Below, piece by piece: positions 1-6,368 of a stretch of DNA of 7,059 nt (positions are counted from its first letter, which is position 1; each line of letters starts with the position of its first letter). The notes below the pieces were generated by a model, which was given only the letters and a program-made list of their open reading frames with translations, ran no database searches and was not told the DNA's origin. Source of the DNA: Dehalococcoidia bacterium (GTDB lineage: Bacteria; Chloroflexota; Dehalococcoidia; GIF9; UBA5629); NCBI GenBank assembly GCA_030604795.1, contig JAUVVE010000040.1, positions 1 through 7,059 of the forward strand, read 5' to 3'. Made by a program: the position numbers and the translations under genes.

Positions 1-996
1 CCGGAGGCCCCGCTGGGAGGAATGCCGAAACCCATATTCCTGGTGGCTTCGACCGCTGTCTGCGATGCCAGGTACAAGTGGTTCCAGGCGCTGGGACGGT
101 ACATGGATGTGCCGGTATGGACGTTTGAAGCGCCCATCGCCGGAATGAAGGAAGTATCCATGGAAGGCTCCTATCAGCGCATGGTTGAGTTAGGCGTCAA
201 GCATCTCAGGGAGTTTGTCGCCTTCGTCGAGAGCATATCGGGCAAGAAGATGGACTGGGACAAGCTGAATGAAACCGTGGACCTCATGATAGAGATTAAC
301 CGGCTCTGGCATGAAATCAACGAACTGCGCAAGGCAAGACCATCTCCCATGCACAGCAGAGACTTCTGGAGCGCCATGCCGGCGGCGTTGTTCCTGGCAG
401 GCGACCTCAAGGATTCTTTGCAGTGCTTTCAAAACATGTATGTTGAGGTGAAAGACAGGGTGGATAACCGCATAGGAGCCATCGCTGAGGAGAAATACCG
501 CTTGTTCTTCGCCGAACTTCCTCCGTGGCACAGCCTGGCGTTTTTCGACAGGCTAGCCGAGAGGGGCTGGAATTTCGTCATCGAGAGCTTTGGTTATCAC
601 CCACCTATACCCCTGGACCTGAGCGACGTCAGCGACCCGATGGAACGCATCACCAGATTTAGCTTTGAGCTTTTCTTCGGCTACTACAAAGATGCCTGGG
701 AACAGAAGGTGCCTGCGGGCACCTTCGCCTATCCATATTTGAAATATGCCAGGGAATGGAAGTGCGATGGGGCGCTCCTGCATCCCCTTATCAGCTGTCG
801 CAGCGCTTCTACGCATTTGCCATGGGTCTCCAACGCACTAATCGAAAGGCTAAAGGTCCCGTCTTTGACCATCGAGGGAGATATCGTAGACCTTCGGCTG
901 TTCGATCTCGAGGATGCCTTGGCCAAGGCAGAGCCTTTTGAGGAGGCGATGGAGCACTACAGAAAGGCGAGGAAGCAGGAAGCCTTCGACTGGTGA
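1..996 (+). CDS. BcrB/HgdB-type subunit of a benzoyl-CoA reductase / 2-hydroxyacyl-CoA dehydratase family enzyme, 5' end missing
   Basis: This is one of two Fe-S catalytic subunits of an enzyme that takes ATP-activated single electrons from an activase and delivers them to a substrate, usually a CoA thioester. The reading frame is open from base 1 through the ATG at 22, with no stop between. The sequence just after that ATG (MPKPIFLVASTAVCDARYKWF) matches what normally lies about 100 residues inside BcrB/BzdO/HgdB proteins, where an 'LPKPD...N.CD...KWF' segment follows an N-terminal cysteine region. The ATG at 22 is therefore probably internal, and its GGGAGG (15-20) sits only 1 nt upstream, too close for a good ribosome site. 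Numbering from that Met, Cys14 (VCD) and Cys259 (ISCR, followed by a GDIVDLR segment) are likely cluster ligands; the usual N-terminal Cys is off the window. It lies 36 nt before its partner subunit. The family is firm; the substrate is unknown. Confidence 0.88.
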   Translation, partial: PEAPLGGMPKPIFLVASTAVCDARYKWFQALGRYMDVPVWTFEAPIAGMKEVSMEGSYQRMVELGVKHLREFVAFVESISGKKMDWDKLNETVDLMIEINRLWHEINELRKARPSPMHSRDFWSAMPAALFLAGDLKDSLQCFQNMYVEVKDRVDNRIGAIAEEKYRLFFAELPPWHSLAFFDRLAERGWNFVIESFGYHPPIPLDLSDVSDPMERITRFSFELFFGYYKDAWEQKVPAGTFAYPYLKYAREWKCDGALLHPLISCRSASTHLPWVSNALIERLKVPSLTIEGDIVDLRLFDLEDALAKAEPFEEAMEHYRKARKQEAFDW

Positions 997-1020
997 GGAC
1001 TCAGCAGATTTGAACTTAGC

Positions 1021-1027
1021 GAGGTGA
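1021..1027 (+). promoter_or_regulatory. Ribosome binding site that sets the start of the BcrC-like gene
   Basis: GAGGTGA is a strong Shine-Dalgarno match, 5 nt before the ATG at 1033. A longer frame could begin at the GTG at 1024, but that GTG lies inside this site, so the ATG at 1033 is the better start. Confidence 0.7.
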
Positions 1028-1032
1028 CGATC

Positions 1033-2199
1033 ATGCCAGACAGGAGCAAGGGGCTCAGCAGAGCCAGAGAGATTTACCTAAACCGGTCTCAGAGGGCGAG
1101 ACAACTCAAGGCACAAGGCAAGAAAGTATTAGGCTATCCGTGCGTTTATGTTCCCCTCGAAATAATCACCGCCCTTGACTTTGTCCCATACAGGACCTGC
1201 GGCGATATCAAAGAGCCGGTCACCGAAGCGGATAGAGCCCTGCCCACGGCATTCTGCCCTGTCATGCGCAGTTGCCTCGACTGCGCCCTAAAAGCCAAGG
1301 ATGATTTCCTAGATGGCGTAGTCACCACCCATTCTTGTGACCCTCAGGAGAAAACGAGCCATGTTTGGGAATCTTACATCGAGTATCCCTATTTCCACTT
1401 CATAGATGTGCCCGGCACCGTTCGTCCTGAGTCCGTAGAGTACTACAAAGGGCAACTGGACGATTTCAGGAAGACGTTGGAGTCTTTCGTCGGAAAGGAG
1501 CTGTCCACAGACAGACTCAAGGCAGCCATCGGGTTATATAATCAACAGCGATCCCTGGTAAGAGAACTGTACGAGCTAACGAAGTCGGCTCCACCCCTTA
1601 TCTCGGGAACCGAAATCGTCGAGGTGGTGAAAGCTTTGATGAGCCTTCCGGTCTCTGAAGGCAATGAGCTGTTGGCCGAGGTGATAAGCGAGGTGAAAGA
1701 ACGCACGGACGGCCCAGAGAGGAAACCAGCGCGTCTGTTCGTCTGGACAGCCTCCCTGGACGATGTAGACATCATGCAAATGCTCGAAGCTCGAGCTAAT
1801 GTGGTGATAGACGATAGCTGCGGCGGCCTGAGAGCTTACAGGACTGACGTGAAGTTGGCCGATGACCCATTGGATGGACTGGCTCATTACTATCTAGAGG
1901 AGATCACCTGCGCCCGCACCTTCAGGGAGGCTACTATCGGCGAGACCAGCAAAGACTACGCTAAAGACTTGCAGAGTCGGTTCGGTTATCTGAGACGCTT
2001 CATCAAGGAATGGAATGTCAACGGAGTCATCCTCTTGCTCGTCAGGTACTGTGACCCCTTCGCCTTTGAAATGCCTGCCCTTAAGGACTACTTCGACAGC
2101 CTCGGTATCCCTAGCACCTACATAGAATATGACTACACCCGAGGAGCTTTGGCACCCTTAAGAACCAGGGTTGAAGCTTTCATCGAGACAATAGCCTGA
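1033..2199 (+). CDS. BcrC/BzdN-type subunit of a benzoyl-CoA reductase / 2-hydroxyacyl-CoA dehydratase family enzyme
   Basis: This is the second Fe-S catalytic subunit, 388 residues from the ATG at 1033, a normal length for the family. It begins with the family's 'G.k.vGY.C.YVP.EI' segment, seen here as GYPCVYVPLEI. Likely cluster cysteines, numbered from that ATG, are Cys37 (YPC), Cys75 (FCPVMR), Cys102 (HSCDP) and Cys340 (YCDPF). The middle carries the 'AI..YN..R...RELYEL' helix typical of BcrC/HgdB proteins, and the end (LRTRVEAFIETI) is the usual C-terminal signature. Extra cysteines at 81 and 84 (SCLDC) and 263 (DSCGG) may be local peculiarities. It follows its partner by 36 nt and precedes the first activase by 22 nt. 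It could serve a benzoyl-CoA reductase, a hydroxyacyl-CoA dehydratase or an uncharacterised reductase. Having two activases favours the benzoyl-CoA reductase branch but does not prove the substrate. Confidence 0.9.
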   Translation: MPDRSKGLSRAREIYLNRSQRARQLKAQGKKVLGYPCVYVPLEIITALDFVPYRTCGDIKEPVTEADRALPTAFCPVMRSCLDCALKAKDDFLDGVVTTHSCDPQEKTSHVWESYIEYPYFHFIDVPGTVRPESVEYYKGQLDDFRKTLESFVGKELSTDRLKAAIGLYNQQRSLVRELYELTKSAPPLISGTEIVEVVKALMSLPVSEGNELLAEVISEVKERTDGPERKPARLFVWTASLDDVDIMQMLEARANVVIDDSCGGLRAYRTDVKLADDPLDGLAHYYLEEITCARTFREATIGETSKDYAKDLQSRFGYLRRFIKEWNVNGVILLLVRYCDPFAFEMPALKDYFDSLGIPSTYIEYDYTRGALAPLRTRVEAFIETIA

Positions 2200-2211
2200 G
2201 AGCGTCTCTCA

Positions 2212-2216
2212 AGAGG
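2212..2216 (+). promoter_or_regulatory. Ribosome binding site supporting a TTG start
   Basis: AGAGG lies 5 nt before the TTG at 2222. The first ATG in this frame falls after the DIGST nucleotide loop, so starting there would destroy the ATPase site. The TTG is therefore the likely start. Confidence 0.6.
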
Positions 2217-2221
2217 TCCGC

Positions 2222-3064
2222 TTGCATTTCGCTGGGGTCGACATAGGTTCCACCATGACCAAGATTGTCGTCATCGACACGGATGGCAAGCTTGTGTCTG
2301 CCATCAAAGGTCCTACCGGCCCTGAACACCGCCGGCTAGCCAACGAGGTCATGAAAACTGCACTGGAGCAGGCACGCCTGCAACTTGATGACATCTCTTA
2401 CGTTGTAGCCACAGGCTATGGCCGGCTGAATGTCCCCTTTGCCGACCGCCAGATTACAGAGCTGACCTGCCATGCCAGAGGGGTATCCAGCCTGTTTCCC
2501 AACGTCAGAACGGCCATCGACATCGGCGGGCAGGATGCCAAGTGTTTGAAGATCAATAACGGCAAGCTGGTCGACTTTGTTATGAACGATAAGTGCGCCG
2601 CTGGAACAGGCAGGTTTCTGGAAGTCGTCGCTGCCACGCTGGGTATCAAGCTGGAGGATATGGGTGCTATTTCACTGAGATCCACCAGGAAGGTGCCGAT
2701 TAGCAACTTCTGCACCATCTTTGCCCAGCAAGAGGTGGTGTCTCACCTGTCTGAGGGAAAGAAGGTGGAAGACATCATAGCTGGGCTTCATGATGCCCTG
2801 GCTAGCCGAGTGGCCGCACTGGCGCTAAGACTGAAGGTAGAACCTGACGTGGTGCTGACCGGAGGCGTGGCCAAGAACGCTGGGATAGTTGAGGCGATGA
2901 AGGAGAACCTGGGCGGCGAACTTCTTGTGCCCGAAGACCCGCTTCTCACAGGAGCAATGGGCGCCGCCTTACTGGCAAAGGAACTCTCATCGGCGGCCAT
3001 AGCAAAAGGTGAGCCCGTGCCAGTAGAGCCGCGTCGTCTGGACAAGACCACCTTCTTCAAGTAA
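2222..3064 (+). CDS. Canonical activase: ASKHA-fold ATPase with bridging [4Fe-4S] cluster (BcrA/BzdP/HgdC type)
   Basis: Activases of this family form a dimer holding one [4Fe-4S] cluster between the subunits and couple ATP hydrolysis to transfer of a very low-potential electron to the catalytic subunits. This protein has 280 residues from a TTG start, close to the length of HgdC and BzdP. The ordered motifs are all intact: phosphate loop 1 GVDIGSTMTK (5-14), ATGYGR (63-68), HARG (84-87), phosphate loop 2 DIGGQDAK (100-107), the first cluster cysteine in NDKCAAGTGRF (Cys125), the second in CTIFAQQE (Cys164), and the adenosine segment TGGVAKN (213-219). It is 12 nt ahead of a second, divergent activase, which matches the paired ATPase subunits of class I benzoyl-CoA reductases (BcrA/BcrD, BzdP/BzdQ, BadF/BadG) better than the single homodimeric HgdC of dehydratases. 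The electron donor, probably a ferredoxin or flavodoxin, is not visible here. Confidence 0.92.
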   Translation: MHFAGVDIGSTMTKIVVIDTDGKLVSAIKGPTGPEHRRLANEVMKTALEQARLQLDDISYVVATGYGRLNVPFADRQITELTCHARGVSSLFPNVRTAIDIGGQDAKCLKINNGKLVDFVMNDKCAAGTGRFLEVVAATLGIKLEDMGAISLRSTRKVPISNFCTIFAQQEVVSHLSEGKKVEDIIAGLHDALASRVAALALRLKVEPDVVLTGGVAKNAGIVEAMKENLGGELLVPEDPLLTGAMGAALLAKELSSAAIAKGEPVPVEPRRLDKTTFFK

Positions 3065-3076
3065 GGAGCAACCTGA

Positions 3077-3886
3077 ATGGCCTGGTTCATGGGCATCGAT
3101 ATCGGCTCGGCATACGGCAAGGGAGTCATTACCAAAGACACCGAGCCTTCCGCGTACTACGTGACCCTTTCAGGAGCCAATTACCGGACGACAGCCGAGA
3201 GGATAAGAGAGGAACTCCTGGCGCAGCTCGGCCTGAGTCAGGACGACGTAGGCCGTACGGTAGCCACTGGTTCCGGTGCCGGCAACGTCTACTTCGCCAG
3301 CCAGAAGGTCAGTGACATAGTCTGCACTGCCAGAGGCATGAACGCCATCTTTCCCACCGCCAGAACGGTAATCGACATAGCTGGGCAATCCACCAAGGTG
3401 ATGCGGATAGACGCTCAGGGGCTGGTGGCCAACTTCACAGTCAGCGAGAAGTGTGCCGCCGGAAGCGGTCGGTTCATGGAAGTCATCGCCAACGTGCTGC
3501 GAATAGACTTAGGGGACTTCGGCCCGCTCTCCCTCAAGTCCAAGAACCCTGTCACGTTCAGCACTGGATGCGCCGTCTTCGGCGAATCGGAGGCAATTAC
3601 CAGGGTGGCCGAAGGCGTCTGCAAGGAAGATATCGCCGCCGGGGTCAATCAAGCCCTGGCCGACAAGACATCCTCCCTCGTCAAGAAGGTCAAGCTGGAA
3701 GAGCCGTGTGCCATCTGCGGCGGTGGTGCCCTCAACCTCGGCCTCACCAAGACCATACAACACGAGTTGAATGTCCGGTTACTCGTTCCTCCGCAACCAC
3801 AGATAGTCGCCGCCCTGGGCGCCGCCATAACGGCCAAGACATCAAACTCAAAGATAGGTACTTCAGAAGATAGAGGCTTAATGTAA
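3077..3886 (+). CDS. Divergent second activase: ASKHA-fold ATPase subunit (BcrD/BzdQ-like)
   Basis: This is a second activase-family protein of 269 residues, probably partnering the preceding one as a heterodimer around a shared [4Fe-4S] cluster. The two cluster cysteines are kept at the same spacing of 39 residues: Cys126 in SEKCAAGSGRF and Cys165 in GCAVFGESE. The nucleotide site is altered: loop 1 reads DIGSAYGK (8-15) where its neighbour has DIGSTMTK, loop 2 reads DIAGQSTK (100-107) with Ser105 replacing the Asp of DIGGQDAK, HARG becomes TARG (84-87), and the adenosine segment is GGGALNLG rather than TGGVAKNAG. The ATP site may therefore be weaker or specialised. The start is an ATG with AAGGAG (3063-3068) 8 nt upstream. 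Its stop codon overlaps the next start as TAATG, which suggests translational coupling to the MtrA-like fusion. The family is firm; the BcrD-like role is inferred from pairing. Confidence 0.88.
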   Translation: MAWFMGIDIGSAYGKGVITKDTEPSAYYVTLSGANYRTTAERIREELLAQLGLSQDDVGRTVATGSGAGNVYFASQKVSDIVCTARGMNAIFPTARTVIDIAGQSTKVMRIDAQGLVANFTVSEKCAAGSGRFMEVIANVLRIDLGDFGPLSLKSKNPVTFSTGCAVFGESEAITRVAEGVCKEDIAAGVNQALADKTSSLVKKVKLEEPCAICGGGALNLGLTKTIQHELNVRLLVPPQPQIVAALGAAITAKTSNSKIGTSEDRGLM

Positions 3887-4731
3887 TGCTCAAGGTTGAG
3901 CCCGCACAAGGCTATCCTCCCGAAGAAGGCCGCTATGTGAGGGGTAATGACTATTCTCCCGTCGCGGTTTGCGTCATTCTGGATACTTTCGACTTCGCCA
4001 TTCCACCTGAACTAAACGGGCTGGTAATGTCTGGCGTAGACTCTGGTGCTGCCCTATCGGGAATCCTTCAAACAGAGAACACAGGACTGGAGAAGATAAT
4101 CTGCAACATCGCAGCCAATCCGAACATCCGCCATATCGTGCTTTGCGGCAGGGAATCAACCGGACATCTGCCCGGTGCGTCGCTCCTGGCACTTCACCAA
4201 AACGGGGTTGATGAAACGAAACGGATTGTGGGCTCGAGGGCTCTCACCCCGTATCTTTACAACATCCCTGCCGAGCTGACAGACAGATTTCGCGAGCAAA
4301 TCGTCAGCATTGTCAACCTGCTGTGCCAGCCAGGCGAAAAAGATGCTAAGGCTCCCGGGCTAAACCCAAAGGTGATAGAGAAAGCAGTATGGAGCTGTTA
4401 TCAGGAGAAGCCGGTGGCATTCATGGACTATACACTTTATGACATGGGAGCATACGCCGAGCCAGCCATTTATCACAAAATCGTATCGATCCTAAATCAG
4501 CCTCAGCAAGTTATCGACCAGGTCAGCCAGCCGGGCAGAGCAAAGATGGACACCGGATTCCTATTGCACAAATTGCTGCCCAAGACCAACTGCAAAGAGT
4601 GCGGTAAACCGACCTGTCTTGCCTTTGCTATCGGTCTGGCAAAGGGCAAAAGCCGCCTCGAGGAATGTCCCGTTCTACAGCAGCCTGAGTTTGCCGGAGA
4701 CCGCCAAGCCTTGGCTAGACTTCTAGAGTAA
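3886..4731 (+). CDS. Soluble MtrA-like corrinoid domain fused to a C-terminal CFeSP-type [4Fe-4S] domain
   Basis: This 281-residue protein joins two domains. Residues about 15-145 resemble MtrA, the corrinoid-carrying subunit of methanogen tetrahydromethanopterin:CoM methyltransferase. The segments YSPVAVCVI, TENTGLEK, NIAANPNIRHIVLCG, TGHLPG and LHQNGVD...RIVG follow the MtrA order, and His94 in TGH matches the cobalt-ligand histidine (His84 in Methanothermobacter MtrA, recalled from the literature). Residues about 222-265 (FLLHKLLPKTNC and onward) match the FeS domain of the corrinoid Fe-S protein large subunit, with Cys236, Cys239, Cys244 and Cys261 (C-x2-C-x4-C-x16-C) as cluster ligands. 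Residues 150-220 form a linker I do not recognise. There is no C-terminal membrane helix and no other Mtr subunit nearby, so this is not part of an Mtr membrane complex. The start overlaps the preceding stop by 1 nt, with AGAGG (3872-3876) 9 nt upstream. A plausible role is a corrinoid methyl carrier whose cobalt is reduced through its own cluster; the methyl donor and acceptor are unknown. Confidence 0.85.
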   Translation: MLKVEPAQGYPPEEGRYVRGNDYSPVAVCVILDTFDFAIPPELNGLVMSGVDSGAALSGILQTENTGLEKIICNIAANPNIRHIVLCGRESTGHLPGASLLALHQNGVDETKRIVGSRALTPYLYNIPAELTDRFREQIVSIVNLLCQPGEKDAKAPGLNPKVIEKAVWSCYQEKPVAFMDYTLYDMGAYAEPAIYHKIVSILNQPQQVIDQVSQPGRAKMDTGFLLHKLLPKTNCKECGKPTCLAFAIGLAKGKSRLEECPVLQQPEFAGDRQALARLLE

Positions 4732-4743
4732 CGAGAGACAACT

Positions 4744-5832
4744 ATGGAAAATCAGCCGAAAGCCGTGATCGGTAGACTTTCAATCCTGGATCGCTTCCTG
4801 ACGCTCTGGATATTCCTGGCTATGGGCTTGGGGGTAGGCGCCGGTTACTTCGTGCCCGCCGTGGCCGATTTCATTACAATATTTCAGGTTGGTACCACTT
4901 CCATACCTATAGCCATCGGGCTCATCCTCATGATGTACCCGCCGTTGGCCAAGGTTAAGTACGAGGAACTGCCCAGCGTATTGCGTAACTGGAGAATACT
5001 CGGCCTGTCTCTGATACAGAACTGGTTGATCGGCCCGATACTTATGTTCCTGCTGGCTATCCTTTTCCTACGTGCCTATCCCGATTACATGGTAGGGGTT
5101 ATTATGATAGGGCTGGCTAGGTGTATAGCCATGGTCATAGTATGGAATGAACTTGCAAAGGGTGACAGCGAGTATGCTGCTGGTCTGGTAGCTTTCAACT
5201 CAATCTTCCAGATACTCCTTTACTCCGTTTACGCCTATGTCTTCATAACGGTTCTGCCGGCTTGGTTTGGCCTGAAGGGAGCAGCGGTAAACGTGACCAT
5301 TGGCCAGATAGCTCAGAGCGTATTCATTTACCTCGGTATCCCATTCTTCGGTGGTATGATTACACGCTTCACGCTTATCAAGGCAAGGGGACGAGAGTGG
5401 TACGAGAGCAAATTCATCCCCAAGATAAGCCCAATCACGCTGGCCGCTCTCCTATTCACCATCGTGGTTATGTTCTCCCTCAAGGGCGAGATAATTGTTG
5501 AGGTACCCCTGGATGTCGTTCGTATTGCCATTCCACTCCTGATCTACTTCGTGCTCATGTTCTTGGTTTCGTTCTACATGGGTAAGAAGATAGGCGCTGA
5601 TTATTCCAAGACGACCACCATTGCCTTCACTGCCGCCAGCAATAATTTCGAACTGGCTATCGCGGTGGCCATAGCAGTATTCGGCATAGGCTCCGGGCAA
5701 GCCTTTGCTGCCGTTATAGGGCCGTTGGTGGAAGTGCCGGTGCTGATCAGCCTGGTCAACGTGGCTCTCTACTTCCAGCGGAAGTATTTCGGACGGGAAC
5801 TGGAAGGTGCCGGGACGAAGCCTCGTGCCTAG
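4744..5832 (+). CDS. acr3: Acr3-type arsenite efflux permease
   Basis: Acr3 permeases are inner-membrane proteins of the bile/arsenite/riboflavin transporter superfamily that expel As(III). This 362-residue protein is full length, with about ten hydrophobic membrane segments. Family hallmarks are the N-terminal LDRFLTLWIFLAMGLGVGAG, the segment MMYPPLAKVKYEEL (63-76), QNWLIGPILM, the TM4 segment GLARCIAMVIVWNELAKGD with the conserved Cys127 that is essential for arsenite transport in studied homologues, KFIPKISPITL, and the late segment AASNNFELAIAVAIAVFG with a conserved Glu303. The start is an ATG 12 nt after the preceding stop, with a modest GAGAG (4733-4737) upstream. Arsenite exporters usually sit with arsR and arsC, and neither is visible here. 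Its position directly behind the corrinoid/Fe-S fusion and in the same short-gap series suggests co-expression, but it could have been added to the operon independently. The gene family is very secure, the in vivo substrate slightly less so. Confidence 0.95.
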   Translation: MENQPKAVIGRLSILDRFLTLWIFLAMGLGVGAGYFVPAVADFITIFQVGTTSIPIAIGLILMMYPPLAKVKYEELPSVLRNWRILGLSLIQNWLIGPILMFLLAILFLRAYPDYMVGVIMIGLARCIAMVIVWNELAKGDSEYAAGLVAFNSIFQILLYSVYAYVFITVLPAWFGLKGAAVNVTIGQIAQSVFIYLGIPFFGGMITRFTLIKARGREWYESKFIPKISPITLAALLFTIVVMFSLKGEIIVEVPLDVVRIAIPLLIYFVLMFLVSFYMGKKIGADYSKTTTIAFTAASNNFELAIAVAIAVFGIGSGQAFAAVIGPLVEVPVLISLVNVALYFQRKYFGRELEGAGTKPRA

Positions 5833-5897
5833 CAAATCCACAACGCGGATACCCCCACGCTCAGCGCGTAGCACTTAGCCAGCACGTGGCGCGAGGA

Positions 5898-5927
5898 ATG
5901 TCATAACGGTAACCTGTATGCTAAGAT
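5898..5927 (+). promoter_or_regulatory. Weak sigma-70-like promoter candidate for the PPC/DUF296 gene
   Basis: ATGTCA (5898-5903, four of six matches to TTGACA) and TAAGAT (5922-5927, four of six matches to TATAAT) are 18 nt apart. The -10 is preceded by TGC, which fits an extended -10. A transcript would begin near 5934, leaving a short leader before the ribosome site at 5949. This is judged by eye, and such matches arise easily by chance. Confidence 0.3.
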
Positions 5928-5948
5928 GTTGCCAACGAATTTGGAAGC

Positions 5949-5953
5949 GGAGG
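5949..5953 (+). promoter_or_regulatory. Ribosome binding site supporting a TTG start
   Basis: GGAGG lies 7 nt before the TTG at 5961. The good match and spacing, together with the family's usual N-terminus beginning there, make the TTG the likely start. Confidence 0.65.
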
Positions 5954-5960
5954 CGAGCGG

Positions 5961-6368
5961 TTGTTCAAGAAGGTGCACGTATTCAGAGTCAAACCGGGGC
6001 AGGAATTGCTCGGTGAGATAGCGCGCTATTGCAGCGAACATGGCGTCTCATCGGGTGTGGTTATCGGCATTATCGGCTCGGTGACGAGCGCTCGACTCAA
6101 CTTCCTGATGCAGCTACCCGGGAAATATGAGAGCGTAGATTATGCGGGCCCACTGGAGATTGTCTGCGCTCAAGGCTCTGTGGCTTTGAAGGACGATAGC
6201 CCCGTCATCCACATACATATCCAACTCTCGGGACAGGACATCTGCCGAGGAGGTCATCTCGCTGAGGCCACGGTATTCTCCACGGCCGAGGTGACAATAG
6301 GGGAACTCGATTACCAGCTCCGGCGCCAGCTTGACAGCTACACCGGCCTGAACGAACTGGCTGATTGA
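5961..6368 (+). CDS. PPC (DUF296) domain protein
   Basis: This small protein of 135 residues consists of a single PPC domain (plant and prokaryote conserved, DUF296). In plants the domain is fused to AT-hook DNA-binding motifs; stand-alone prokaryotic members are compact proteins whose biochemical role is poorly known. Diagnostic features are the N-terminal 'R.kPGqELl..I...C.E.gv..GVV.GIIGSV', the histidine pair in VIHIHIQLS (His84 and His86) and RGGHL (His99), which line a putative metal or ligand site, and the closing 'TAEVTIGELDYQLRRQLDSYTGLNEL'. There is no DNA-binding extension. It starts at a TTG with a GGAGG site, 128 nt after the arsenite permease, so it may be a separate transcription unit, and it converges on the flavoprotein gene. 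The domain call is secure, but no function can be assigned. Confidence 0.85.
   Translation: MFKKVHVFRVKPGQELLGEIARYCSEHGVSSGVVIGIIGSVTSARLNFLMQLPGKYESVDYAGPLEIVCAQGSVALKDDSPVIHIHIQLSGQDICRGGHLAEATVFSTAEVTIGELDYQLRRQLDSYTGLNELAD

Larger units (their letters stand above)
5833..5960 (+). other. Intergenic gap of 128 nt with no clear terminator
   Basis: I find no open frame of interest. Only short 4-bp inverted repeats are present, such as ACGC/GCGT (5857-5869) and GCCA/TGGC (5878-5890), and no T-run follows them, so I cannot call a Rho-independent terminator for the operon. The right half holds a weak promoter candidate, listed separately. Confidence 0.5.

Noticed and set aside
190..531. Minus-strand open frame of 113 codons inside the BcrB-like gene
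   Set aside because: It lies wholly inside a well-supported gene on the other strand and shows no recognisable family features.
1024..1032. GTG at 1024 as the start of the BcrC-like gene
   Set aside because: The GTG lies inside the ribosome binding site GAGGTGA; the ATG at 1033 has ideal spacing.
3451..3873. Plus-strand open frame of 140 codons overlapping the second activase
   Set aside because: It is an out-of-frame shadow of the activase, Arg/Gln-rich and low in complexity, while the activase frame carries all family motifs.
3886..4731. Evidence for a methanogen Mtr complex
   Set aside because: There is no membrane anchor and no mtrB-mtrH genes are nearby; the domain is fused to an Fe-S domain instead.
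5452..5874. Minus-strand open frame of 140 codons over the 3' part of acr3
   Set aside because: It is antisense to the conserved membrane segments of Acr3 and rich in His, Gly and Glu as expected of a shadow frame; no family is recognised.
5857..5890. Possible terminator hairpins after acr3
   Set aside because: The stems are only 4 bp and no T-run follows.
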